Part shown: one piece after another, positions 41,959 to 52,700 of the stretch
How positions within the stretch are numbered: the stretch's first letter is position 1
Layout: every line of letters starts with the position of its first letter
Assembly (NCBI RefSeq): GCF_019042245.1
Contig: NZ_JAHQCX010000010.1
Location: forward strand, 1 to 64,000
Length of the DNA stretch: 64,000 bases
DNA from: Diplocloster modestus
GTDB lineage: Bacteria; Bacillota; Clostridia; Lachnospirales; Lachnospiraceae
Direction of reading: 5' to 3'
Program-made: the position numbers and the translations under genes
The notes under the pieces: model-generated
Seen by the model: the letters and a program-made list of their open reading frames with translations, nothing else
Database searches by the model: none
What the model was told of the DNA's origin: nothing

Positions 41959-44370
41959 TTATTTCTGCACAATATTGATAATCCGTCCCGGCACGTAGAT
42001 CTCTTTCACTATTGTCCCGGTCAGCTTCTGCGCGATCGCCGCTTTTCCGGCCTCCAGTGCCGCTTCCTTGGTCACGTCGACGGGAAGGCTGATCACCGCT
42101 TTTGTCTTGCCGTTGATCTGCACCGCCACTTCCTTCTCGTCATCCTTCATGGCGTCTTCTTCATAAGCCGGCCAGGTATTGTGGAATACGGAATCCGTAT
42201 GTCCCAGCGCTTCCCACAGCTCCTCCGTGATATGCGGAGCAAACGGCGCCAGCAGCAGTACCATGGTCTCCAAGCTTTCTTTATCGATTCCGCCCTCTTT
42301 CTTGGCCAGTTCGATAAATTTGTTATTATATTCCATGAAACCGGAAATAACCGTATTCAGGCTGAAGTTATCCAGACGGTTCGTTATATCATAGACCATC
42401 TTATGACGAAGTTTGATCATCTCCTTCGTCGCCTTTACATTACCGTCCTTATAATCCATAACCAGATTCCAGAACCGGTTGATATAGCGGTAAACGCCGT
42501 CGATTCCTCTCTCATCCCACTCGGAATCCAGATCCGGAGGCCCTACAAACAGTTCATACAGTCTTAAGGAATCGCAGCCGTAATCACGTACCAGATCGTC
42601 CGGAGACACCACATTTCCCTTGGACTTACTCATCTTGATCCCATTCTTACCGGTAATCATACCCTGGTTAAACAGCTTCTTAAAGGGCTCGTCAAAATCA
42701 ATCACGCCCATGTCACACAGGAATTTTGTATAGAACCGGGAGTACAAAAGATGCAGGACCGCATGCTCCACACCACCGATATACATATCGACTGGCAGGT
42801 ACTTATCCGCTTTTTCTCTGGATACCAGTTCTTCCTGATTATGGCTGTCCACATAGCGCAGAAAATACCAGGACGACCCCGCCCACTGGGGCATGGTATT
42901 CGTCTCCCTCTTTGCCGGGCGTCCGCAGACCGGGCATGTTGTATTCACCCATTCCTCGATGTCAGCCAGCGGAGATTCCCCGGTTCCGGTGGGCTGATAG
43001 GATTCTACCTCCGGAAGCAGTAATGGCAGCTGATCCTCCGGCACCGGCACGGCGCCGCAGTGCTCACAGTGGATAATCGGAATCGGCTCGCCCCAGTAAC
43101 GCTGTCTGGAGAATACCCAGTCACGCAGCTTATAATTCACGGTCTTCTTGCCAATCCCCTGCTCTTCCAGCATACCGGGCACATCCCGCTTCGCATCCTC
43201 AGAATTCATGCCGTTAAATTTCTCAGAATTAATCATAATACCAGGTTCCGTATACGCCTGCGTCAAATCCGGATTCTCCACCCCGCCTTTGGCGATGACC
43301 TGTACGATCGGAATCTCAAACTTCTTCGCAAATTCAAAGTCACGGTCATCATGGGCGGGTACACACATGATCGCTCCGGTACCATAATCAGCCAGCACAT
43401 AATCCGACAACCAGATCGGGATCTTTGCCTGATTCAGCGGATTGACCGCATAGCTGCCCGTAAACACACCGGTCTTTTCCTTATCCTGGAGCCGGTCCAC
43501 ATTGGACTTCATGGAAGAGTCAAAGATATACTTCTCCACCTGCTCCTTATACTCGTCGGCAGCCAGAGAAGCGGCCATCGCATGTTCCGGCGCCAGGACC
43601 ATAAACGTAGCGCCGTACAGCGTATCCGGTCTGGTCGTATACACCTTAATCTTATCCTCCCGGCCAACCACCTCAAAATCAATCTCAGCCCCGTAGCTCT
43701 TACCGATCCAGTCCGTCTGCATCTTCTTCACTTTTTCCGGCCAATCCAGCTTATCCAGATCATTCAGCAGCCGCTCCGCGTATTTGGTAATGCGCAGCAT
43801 CCACTGTTTCAGATTCTTCTTCGTCACAGCAGCTCCGCAGCGTTCGCAGCAGCCATTCACCACTTCCTCATTGGCCAGGCCGGTCTTACAGGAAGGACAC
43901 CAGTTAATCGGCATCTCCTTTTCATAAGCCAGTCCCTCTTTAAACATCTTCACAAAAATCCACTGGGTCCATTTATAAAAATCCGGATCTGTGGTATTCA
44001 CTTCCATATCCCAGTCATAGATCGCAGCGATCTCATTAATCTGTCTTTTAATATTAGAAATATTCTCTGCCGTAGACTTAGCCGGATGAACACCCATCTT
44101 AATCGCGTAATTCTCTGCCGGCAGTCCGAATGCATCCCACCCCATGGGATGTATCAGATAATATCCCTGCAGCATCTTATAACGGCTCCACACATCCGAG
44201 ATGACATACCCTCTCCAATGCCCCACATGCAGTCCGCTTCCCGAGGGATACGGAAACATATCCAGACAATAATATTTGGGTTTCTTTCCATCATTCACAT
44301 TTACCGGGTGCTCTTCCCAATTCTTCCGCCATTTCTGCTCAATGGCCCTATGGTTGTAAGGTACTGCCAT
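41959..44370 (-). CDS. leuS: Leucyl-tRNA synthetase
   Basis: An 803-residue class I synthetase starting MAVPYNHRAIEQKWRKNWEE at 44370, with GGAGGAAGAGAA upstream; the in-frame extension to 44460 begins before the predicted transcription start. The HIGH-type motif is in YPSGSGLHVGHW, the KMSKS motif in KMSKSKGNVVSPD, and the editing domain in TTRPDTLYGATFMVLAPEH. It charges tRNA-Leu. I found no T-box element in the short leader. Confidence 0.96.
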   Translation of the reverse strand: MAVPYNHRAIEQKWRKNWEEHPVNVNDGKKPKYYCLDMFPYPSGSGLHVGHWRGYVISDVWSRYKMLQGYYLIHPMGWDAFGLPAENYAIKMGVHPAKSTAENISNIKRQINEIAAIYDWDMEVNTTDPDFYKWTQWIFVKMFKEGLAYEKEMPINWCPSCKTGLANEEVVNGCCERCGAAVTKKNLKQWMLRITKYAERLLNDLDKLDWPEKVKKMQTDWIGKSYGAEIDFEVVGREDKIKVYTTRPDTLYGATFMVLAPEHAMAASLAADEYKEQVEKYIFDSSMKSNVDRLQDKEKTGVFTGSYAVNPLNQAKIPIWLSDYVLADYGTGAIMCVPAHDDRDFEFAKKFEIPIVQVIAKGGVENPDLTQAYTEPGIMINSEKFNGMNSEDAKRDVPGMLEEQGIGKKTVNYKLRDWVFSRQRYWGEPIPIIHCEHCGAVPVPEDQLPLLLPEVESYQPTGTGESPLADIEEWVNTTCPVCGRPAKRETNTMPQWAGSSWYFLRYVDSHNQEELVSREKADKYLPVDMYIGGVEHAVLHLLYSRFYTKFLCDMGVIDFDEPFKKLFNQGMITGKNGIKMSKSKGNVVSPDDLVRDYGCDSLRLYELFVGPPDLDSEWDERGIDGVYRYINRFWNLVMDYKDGNVKATKEMIKLRHKMVYDITNRLDNFSLNTVISGFMEYNNKFIELAKKEGGIDKESLETMVLLLAPFAPHITEELWEALGHTDSVFHNTWPAYEEDAMKDDEKEVAVQINGKTKAVISLPVDVTKEAALEAGKAAIAQKLTGTIVKEIYVPGRIINIVQK

Positions 44371-44458
44371 TTCTCTTCCTCCTAATGTATCAGATACACT
44401 TTCTTTATGCTCTAACAAGAAGCCCCAAGCGGAGTTCCCACTAATTACACTAGTTTTC

Positions 44459-44486
44459 ATTCTATCATACGAGCACCATTTGTCAA
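44459..44486 (-). promoter_or_regulatory. leuS promoter
   Basis: On the minus strand TTGACA (44486-44481), a 16-base spacer and TAGAAT (44464-44459). The start point near 44452 leaves a leader of about 80 nt, too short for a T-box riboswitch. Confidence 0.75.
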
Positions 44487-44577
44487 GGTTTTGAGTGGGA
44501 TCTTAGGAGGAAGGAAATGATCTGAGGACCGGACAGTCCCCTAATGAATTCTGGACAAACCACCAGCAGGAATAAAA

Positions 44578-44607
44578 ATCCGCCAACCACAAAAGTGATT
44601 GGCGGAT
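44578..44607 (-). terminator. Intrinsic terminator of the MucBP-like surface gene
   Basis: ATCCGCCAATCAC pairs with GTGGTTGGCGGAT around TTTT and is followed by TTTTATT on the minus strand, 17 bases after the stop codon at 44624. Confidence 0.9.
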
Positions 44608-44623
44608 CTAAATGAACGATTCT

Positions 44624-46483
44624 TTAAACTCTTTTCCTCTTCCTCACAACCAGAATCCCACATGCGCCAAGAAACGCCAACGCCGCCAGACTGATACCGG
44701 TGATCATCAGGACATTGGGAGAAGCCTGTTCGGGTGCCCCTGCTGCCAGCGGGACCGGCTCATCTTCAATGTTTACCAGGTCCTGTTTTTCATTATCATC
44801 TGTCTTCGGTGACTGCTCCTCCGGGGTTTCCGGCTGGGAGCCGTCTGCCAGCGGGACCGCTTCATCCGGAATCGTCACCAGATTGCCGTTCTGGTCGACT
44901 GTGGTCTGGGTGCCGGCCGGATTGGTGATCGTGGCTACAGCGCTGGGTATAACAACGGTCTCACCGTTTTCATTGATGATTTCGTTGACTACCTGTTCCG
45001 TAACGACGGTGTTTTCATTTTCCGTGTCATTGACATTCCGGTAGTAGATGATATAGTTTCGTCTGGTGTTCGAATAGCTGTGGGTTACATCGCCAGACTG
45101 TCCAGAAAGCATTACGTAGCTGTTTCCAGCGCTCTGATAAGAAGCGGGAGCGGTAATTTTTACGCTGCCTCCGGCAGTTACCTGCTTGGTATCCCGGAAT
45201 AATACGGAATTTGTCTTTACATCCACATACTGGACTCCGATATTATAGGAAGCTGTCTGTGCGCTGTTTTCTTCATTGTAATAGATGGTATAATTTCTGG
45301 CCGTCTTGTTATAATCATGGGTCAGCCTGGATGCCTGACCGGAGGCCAGCAGATATTTATGACCGTTGGCTTCCACTGTGGAGGGTAAATCATAGGTAGC
45401 CACAGAATCTACCGGAACGGTAATCGTCTCGGTCCGCAGGGTTTCGCCGGATACCGCGTCTGTAAAACGAATATTAATCTGATATTCCACTTTTGTACTT
45501 ACTACATCGTACAATACATCGTAACTTCTCTGTGTATAATCCGCACTGTGTGTGATGGAGGCCGGCTGGTTTGCGGCCAGTCTGTAGGATGTCGTACCTG
45601 CTACATAAGTGCCCGGCACCTTGAAGGTATTGGAGCCGCCTGCGGGAATGGTCATAGATTCCGCAGCAAAAACCTCATTGCTGGATGCATCCACCAGACG
45701 GATGGCTACGGAATAAGGTTTATCCGGAGCCGCTGTCTGTGCTGCATAGGTAAAGCTGTAAGAAGTTCTGGCGCTGTCATACCGGTGGGATATGGTCATA
45801 CTCTGTCCGGAAACCGCGCTGTAGGTACGGTTGTTAGCCTGATATTCTGCCGGAGCCGTATAATTCACGCTGTTTCCATAGGAAACGGCAAAACTGTCAC
45901 TGCCCAGCATATAGCCGTTTGTATCGGTAAAGTATACATCGATATATTTATCCGGCTGCTGCACCTGTTCATATATAAATTCCATGCTGCTGCCTTCCCC
46001 ATAGTACAGATACTGGGTCGTTCCGTTGGTACAGGTATAAGTGACACCGTTCACCGTCACATTGGCATCCACCGTATAATCTATGCTTCCCTGATTCATA
46101 TTGAAGAGAAGTGTTGTCAGCTGAGTTCTGCTTCCCCCGTAGCTGGCATATACCGTCACCGGATATTCATTCCGGCTTACGGCAAAATCAGACCCATTCT
46201 TTTCAGAGCTGACCTGTACAACGATATAATCATTCGTCGGCACGGAAAACCTGGTACTGCTTCCGCTCTCCAGCCAGAACTGTCCGCTGAAACCGCCGTC
46301 CGCCGACCACGAAAAATGATCGGCTTCTCCATAATTGGATACCGTAAAAACCTGCTCTCCAGGCCCTGGCGCAGTCTCACCTGTTATAGTAAATCCTGCT
46401 GCTTTAGCCGTCGTTCCACCTAACACTACGGTTCCTAATATAATAAATAAACTGGCAGCTAACTTCATAATCTGTTTTTTCAT
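44624..46483 (-). CDS. Surface protein with MucBP-like repeats and C-terminal membrane anchor
   Basis: A protein of 619 residues from ATG 46483 (AAAGGAT nine bases upstream). It has a signal peptide (IMKLAASLFIILGTVVLGGT, then AKAAG), an N-terminal beta domain, and about five repeats of roughly 80 residues that each end in a pattern like SGQASRLTHDYNKTARNYTI followed by Tyr-Tyr, reminiscent of MucBP/MubB modules that bind mucus or glycans. A Pro/Glu/Asp-rich stalk (VPLADGSQPETPEEQS) leads to one membrane helix (VLMITGISLAALAFLGACGI) and RKRKRV. No LPxTG motif was seen, so it appears membrane-anchored. A putative SARP site lies 69 bp upstream. Confidence 0.85.
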   Translation of the reverse strand: MKKQIMKLAASLFIILGTVVLGGTTAKAAGFTITGETAPGPGEQVFTVSNYGEADHFSWSADGGFSGQFWLESGSSTRFSVPTNDYIVVQVSSEKNGSDFAVSRNEYPVTVYASYGGSRTQLTTLLFNMNQGSIDYTVDANVTVNGVTYTCTNGTTQYLYYGEGSSMEFIYEQVQQPDKYIDVYFTDTNGYMLGSDSFAVSYGNSVNYTAPAEYQANNRTYSAVSGQSMTISHRYDSARTSYSFTYAAQTAAPDKPYSVAIRLVDASSNEVFAAESMTIPAGGSNTFKVPGTYVAGTTSYRLAANQPASITHSADYTQRSYDVLYDVVSTKVEYQINIRFTDAVSGETLRTETITVPVDSVATYDLPSTVEANGHKYLLASGQASRLTHDYNKTARNYTIYYNEENSAQTASYNIGVQYVDVKTNSVLFRDTKQVTAGGSVKITAPASYQSAGNSYVMLSGQSGDVTHSYSNTRRNYIIYYRNVNDTENENTVVTEQVVNEIINENGETVVIPSAVATITNPAGTQTTVDQNGNLVTIPDEAVPLADGSQPETPEEQSPKTDDNEKQDLVNIEDEPVPLAAGAPEQASPNVLMITGISLAALAFLGACGILVVRKRKRV

Positions 46484-46551
46484 AACACTCACATCCTTTA
46501 TACTTCTAAATGCTTTCTACCCTTTTCACTTATGATCATAATGCTCCAGAA

Positions 46552-46567
46552 TCACACCATTGTCACA
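46552..46567 (-). promoter_or_regulatory. Direct-repeat site upstream of the MucBP-like gene
   Basis: The minus strand reads TGTGACAATGGTGTGA, two TGTGA half-sites repeated directly at 11-bp periodicity. Eleven bases later comes TATGAT, a possible -10 box. The same arrangement is found upstream of the giant surface gene (59703-59718), with 14 of 16 bases identical. Confidence 0.65.
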
Positions 46568-46644
46568 AAACCAAGAAATATATGGTAACTTCATCAATTA
46601 TTTGAGATCCCACTGCATATTTTATATCTCCCGGTTACGCAGGC

Positions 46645-46732
46645 GAAGGGAGAATCTGGCAGGGCCCGGAACACTGTTCGAGACGCCCTTTGGCGAGTTT
46701 GTTCCGAGCCCTGCTAATAAGAGGTTCCCTCT
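46645..46732. repeat. Palindromic repeat family B, short copy
   Basis: GGCAGGGCCCGGAACACTGT, GGCGAGTTTGTTCCG and GCCCTGC match the centre of the palindrome at 240-520, with outer arms AAGGGAGAATCT and AGAGGTTCCCTCTC. It lies just downstream of the giant surface gene on the minus strand and probably serves as its terminator. Confidence 0.8.
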
Positions 46733-46758
46733 CATAGTAAATTTACAAAGTCATTCCG

Positions 46759-49700
46759 TTATTTAGTACCGTCTCCGGAAGATCCTCTTCTTCTGCGCCA
46801 GCTTAAAAACAGCCCGGCAGCCAAAATACCCATGCCCGTGAACAATCCGACATAGAGCCAAAGCGGCGTATGATCACCGGTCCGGACCGCAGGCAGATAC
46901 CGGTATACCGTGGGGTGCTGCACAATCGTACGTTTGATCACGATCCTGGTATCCCTGCGTGCCTCGGTCTTCAGATAGACACCCGCATCCCAGGACAAGT
47001 CCTCCGGTTTTGTCTCCACATCCAGATAGAAGCTTCTGCTGTAGAACCAGCGCCCCGTGGCCTCCCTGGAGGCGTCGGAATCCAGCTCATGGGCGTTATC
47101 TCCAATGCCCCGGTTGGCAGGAGTGACATTATATTGATCAGGGATCTGGAACCTCACCCGGTAATAGTTTTCATCCAGATCATAGAACCGATAATAGCCA
47201 TTGGCATTCGTCCTGGTCTCTGCATACACATACCAGGCATTCTCATTGTCCACCTCGCCGCTGGGGCAGATCTCCAGAGCCACCGGTATATTCGCTACTC
47301 CGAACTCCCCTTCATCCTGGATGCCGTTTTGATTCTTGTCATACCAGACGAAATCTCCGATGGTCCCTTTGGTCGATATAATACCAGCATCCCAGGTCAG
47401 ATCTTCAGCTCCGTATTCCAGGGTCGGGATCGGCATAGTCACATAACCCAGTCCTTCGATTTTGAACATGGCGTCGGAATCGACAGCTGTGTCCTCACCC
47501 TGTTTCGGTATTGTCACTTTTATACCGTCCGCAAAGTCAAATGCTACCCGGTACTGGATTCCATACCGCGTGCTGCTCTTCAGATCCGTAAACAGGTATC
47601 TGCCGTTCTGATCCGTGGTCGTGGACGCGTAGCTGCTCCACGCTCCTCCATCCATCCTGCTTTGGAGTATCACTTTCACTCCGGCAACTCCGCGTTCATT
47701 GGAATCCTGAAGTCCGTTTTTATTCAGGTCATACCAGACATAATCTCCGATCGTGCTGAGCTTATAGGCTCCGGCATCCCAGGTTGTGTCCGCCACATCT
47801 CTCGGCAGATGGATCACTTCCGTGAATCCCTGGCTCATGTCTCCATCTGTAAAAATCTTAGTATCCGAATCGGTGGTCGTCGTGCCCACATTCGGCTTGA
47901 CAGCCGTATAACCTTCCGGATAGGTGAAATGAATCTGGTAATCCCCTTCCATCAGCTGGTCAAAGTAATATTTACCATCTTCTCCCACCATCGCCGTGCG
48001 GACCGGGCTGCCTTCCCGTATACCGTTCACTACCTGATACAGATCCACCTTGGTTCCGGGCAGCGGTTTGTAGATGTCCTGCATATCCGTATAATTCTCG
48101 TCATCAAAGCAGAAGCCGCCCAGGGCACTGTATACCGTCAGTCCGGCATCCCAGCGGTCATCCACATGGGGATCTGCCAGCAGATCCGGGGAAGTTCCGG
48201 GCCACAGATGGATCACCTGTGTCTTTCTGATCCTGTCATCCGCGTGGAGCTCAGGTGAAATCACAGCATCCGAATCATAGGCATCCCTGGACGTATCCAC
48301 ATTATCTTCCGTAAACATGTATCGATAAGTATAGCCGTCTTCCTTCACCAGAGTGGTCGTATCAAATACCACCACATAATAGCCCTCCGGCAGGTTGTTA
48401 AACCAATAGATGCCGTCCTCCCCGTTTACCGAAGCGGTAACGGCGGTCGCGTAAGGCGAAAGTCCTTCGATGCTGCCATCCGGTCCATCCACCTTATAAA
48501 GCTTGACACCCACATTGTTTACGCCTGGTTCCGGCTTCTCGACACCATCCACATCGATATAGGTGCCCTGCATACCGTCCCGGTTCCAGTCCAGCCAGAC
48601 CTGATTGCCCAGCCGGTACGGGCGGATAAAGCCCGCGTCCAGGGTCATATTCTCTTCGCCGTATAATTTACCGTCTCTGATCTGCACCGACAGCTGCACG
48701 TAATCCGTGGACCCGTTTTCATCGATATTGGAATCTTTGGCTCTGTCTCCTCCTTCATATCTGGTTGTGTTGGAGAAGTCATCCAGCATGGCAAATACCA
48801 CGCGGTAGCGGTAAAATTCTCCGCCCACATAATCGTTCGGGTCTTCTGAGCCTGCGGCAGCACCTTTTTTCAGATAACTGCAGGGCAGATCCGTAAACAG
48901 GTATTTTCCAACGCCGTCCGTGGTTGTGGTGGCATAGAGTTTTTCCATGCTGGTTCCGGTTTTGGCGCTGGTCACCGTCTGATACAGGGATACTTTAAGG
49001 TTCGGCACCGGTGTGTCCGTATCGTCCTGAAGCCCGTCGTTATTATTGTCATACCACGCGTAGTCCCCGATCGAGCCTGTGGGCAGCACAAGCTTGGCGG
49101 CCACATCGTTGGACTCCACACGGTCCTCGTTACCGATGCTGTCCGCGATCCCCGTCTGGGCCTGCCGGATCACCGCCACCGCTGCTGTATTTACCATCTG
49201 TTTCGTGGCATAGTCCTCGATCTCATCCGCCGTGTATCCCGGCGTTTTCATGGTCAGGGTCATCTGGAAGGAGTCGCCGTATTCCAACAGCGCGCTGTCT
49301 TTGAATGTGATCTCCATCCCGATCGCGGTAATCCTTCCGGGATCTGAAGGCATGCCTGTAGTCCATCTTCCGCCCCAGTTCTCATATCTGCCGTTTCCGG
49401 AATCCAGCGTATCATAGAAGAACGGCATCTCCGCATACAGATTGCCCGTTCTGGTCTCCCAGCTGTTGACATCGGCGGTAGCTTCCACATAATAATAAAA
49501 TTTATAATTCTCAACATTGGCCTTGTCGGGAATATCCATGCTCTCAAACAGCATTTCCTCAAATCCGGCTCCGGACGGGATATCCGTATTCCGGCTGACA
49601 AAGGCATTGAACAGATAACTGTCCCCGGTAAACGGCAGAATATCCACCAGCCGGATGGTCTTGGCCGGGTTCGGCGAAAAATTATAGATCGTCATCCGGT

Positions 49701-52700
49701 AATAAACCTCATCCGTGGGATTCACGGTGACCGGTTTGGTATAACTCCAATTCTTGTTATCCGCGCTGATCTCCTTCACCAGCTGTGTGCCGCTGCTGTC
49801 CGTAGTCTGAACGATAACCGGCTCATACAGGTATTCCCGGTTCCCCTGTTCTGTCTGGCCGATGGTGTCATCGATATCCGGATTTTCCTGCATGTTGTCC
49901 GGAGATAAGAAACTGGTACCCAGTTTGTTTTCCGCGGAAGCCGGAATCGTATAGTTGCTGCTCAAATGGGCCGGAGAGGTAAACTTAATCGCCCCCTGGG
50001 GTTTATTGTAATCAATGATCGCCTCCAGTTCCAGCATAATACTTTCCCCGGGCTTGAGTACCACGCCAGGGCCGAATTCAAAGATATACCTGGTGGTATC
50101 CACTTCCCCCGTGACAGGTGAACCGTCACTGCCGGTACCTGCGACAGCTTTTACCGTGGTTTCCTTCAGAGTATACTGATCCACGGGTATCTCCGTATAG
50201 CTGGGGGTACCGTGGGCATCCATGGATTTCTTAATTACCTTGAAGCCGTTTCCGGCCGACCCGAAGTTCTGATGGAGACTGGTGTAAGCGGCCAGGTCAA
50301 AGGTAAGGACCGGCTGCCTGAATACCGCGTCGTTCGTACTGATATTCTCCGCCGTCACCCGATAGGCCACCGTGGACCCAGCCGCGAACTGATTCCCGCT
50401 GGCGCTTCCGTTGGTAATCATATTGGTCAGCTTCACCGTCGGCATTACATCTTCCGCCCTGGGAATCAACGCCGTCACCTGGCTGCTTCTGATGTCCGCT
50501 GTGGTGCCGTTTTCACTTACCCCCTCGCTGTTGTACACTTCTTCCGTCCAGTGCAGGTCCGCGCTGTTCACGATCCGCCGCACTTCCGGTAAATCCGCGG
50601 AAGCCACGGCCTCCCGGCTGTGGAATGTGGCGTTGATGGTGATCCCTTTGGCGGCGTCCGCCAGTTGGAATCCTTTCTTCACATTCTGGTAATGGACGCG
50701 GATCCCTGTCACCGTTCCTCCCAGGGAATCCAGCGGAAGCGTCTGATCCGCCGTAAGCGAATACACATGGCCGTTGTTATAAGACCTCCATACGGTTTCC
50801 CCGTAGAACTGGTATTCCAGCACCGCGTCTGCCGCCGCGGCGGGATCCGCATAATAGGCCGGATGTATCGTTACGGAATTAAACTGGTAATCTTCCCGGT
50901 TCACCTGCGGCAGATCGGTATATATCTGGCTGCCGTCATTTAGTTTCTGCAGATACTGAAGGGTGACCCGGTTATCGGTAACTGTGAATTCCCGGGCTCC
51001 CAGAATATTCGCACCGTCAGCATAGCCCGACAGGGTGAAGTTGACGGTATAATCTTCAAACATCAGGCTGTGTTCCGCCTGCACCTGCGTGGAAGGTACG
51101 GTTTCATCCTCATCGTCAATGCTTTTCGTGATCGAACTCACGAAATTCCCCATATCCTCCGTGATTTTCTTGTTCTGGAATGATACGTAATTAGAAGTTT
51201 GGTTTACCGCCGGCTCAAAGAACGGATACACCGTGACTTCCTGCTCTGTCGGAAAATAGGTATCATCCAGCGTATATGGATCCGGCGCCTTCACCTCTTT
51301 GACAAGATATGTGGTTCCCGTTTTCGCCGCGCTTAACAGCCTGGTCTTCACCATGCCGTCCCCTCGGGTTACCTCTACGCTGTCCACTTCCCGGGTATAG
51401 TTTCCGTCTGCATCTTTCGCATATACTTTAAATATGGCTCCGGTCAGCGGATTGCCCGTGTCACCATCTGTCTTACTGATCAGGATAGCTCCTTTGACCG
51501 CGTCATTTCCGATCACACCATCGGCCTGCAAGTCCGGATTATCTGCCTTTAAAGGCCGATACAGTAGCTCATCTGTGACGAGCCGTCCGTCCTCCACCGT
51601 CACTTTATAGAAATCATCTTCCTGGACTTCATAGCCGTCCGGAGCGCTGATCTCATGGATATAGTAGGTACCGGGGGACACATCCGTCCAGCTGCAGGTG
51701 CCGCTGCCGTCTGTGGTTCTCTCGCTGTCGGGCACTTCCACATAGTTCATCACGCCATCTGCTGGAGAACCTGTATACAGCCGAAAGACAACTCCGCTCA
51801 GCATAGTTCTGGCCGATTCGATCGGCAGCCCGTTCTCATCGTACTGAACCCCCTGTTTTGACACCTGAATCGTGCCCTTGGGGCTATTGTGGAACACGAC
51901 CTCTTTCGTAATCCCTTCAACAATCGTAAAATCGAATTCCGTTTGTTCCGGCAGCTGGAACTGAACCCAGGTACCGTCCGCTTTCTGGTAAGAGGGCGCC
52001 TTGATCTCCTTTAACCGGTAGTTACCGGGTTCCAGCATACCTGATTCATATACAGGGCTGCTCATGGTCAGTTTTTCTTCCCCGTCTATGATCTGGAGCT
52101 GATAGGTATGATCTGCCTGCTGCTTATATAGCTCAAACTGCGCTCCGGTCAGCCCGTGTAAAGACGCAGGATCGGTTCCATCGGCACCGTCGTATTTCTT
52201 CAGCAGGAATTTTCCTTTATTGGGAACATTCACCACCGGCGTATCTTTATATTTAACATTGGTTTTACCGTCCTCCACCTGCACCCAGACGGAAGCTGTT
52301 TTTCCGGTTTCCGGCGCAAATCCGTCGGGCAGTGTCTCCACCACCTCATACCAGCCGGAGGGAAGAGGTTTACTGACAGCAGTCGCAAAATTGGTCGCTA
52401 CATCCAGTACCGTTTTGATCGTATCGACCGGCGCGTCTCCATCGTTGTGTTCCACATTTTCCGCTGCCACCCGGTATACCTTGAATTCCACTCCAGGCAG
52501 GGTCACGGTGACTCCGTTCCACGCAGCCGTCTTGGTCACGGCAAAGTTTCCGTAAGGCATATTGGGGATCGGATTCGGTGTTGCCGTCACGGTCACCTGA
52601 TCACTGTCCGTGTAGGTAATGGTGACCGGATAGACCGTATCATTCATCTGGTAATTATCGACCGTGGATATCTCACGAAGATAATAAGTCTTCGTTCCCG

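Noticed and set aside
43060..44385. A 441-codon open frame on the plus strand
   Set aside because: It is wholly antisense to leuS, whose motifs are intact; the translated sequence is rich in His, Arg and Ile with no family resemblance and no ribosome site.
44371..44480. T-box leader in front of leuS
   Set aside because: Synthetase genes in this group often have one, but the leader after the predicted promoter is only about 80 nt and no T-box core was found.
46870..48258. A 462-codon open frame on the plus strand
   Set aside because: It is antisense to the SdrD-B region of the giant adhesin. Long reverse frames are expected opposite a biased repetitive gene.
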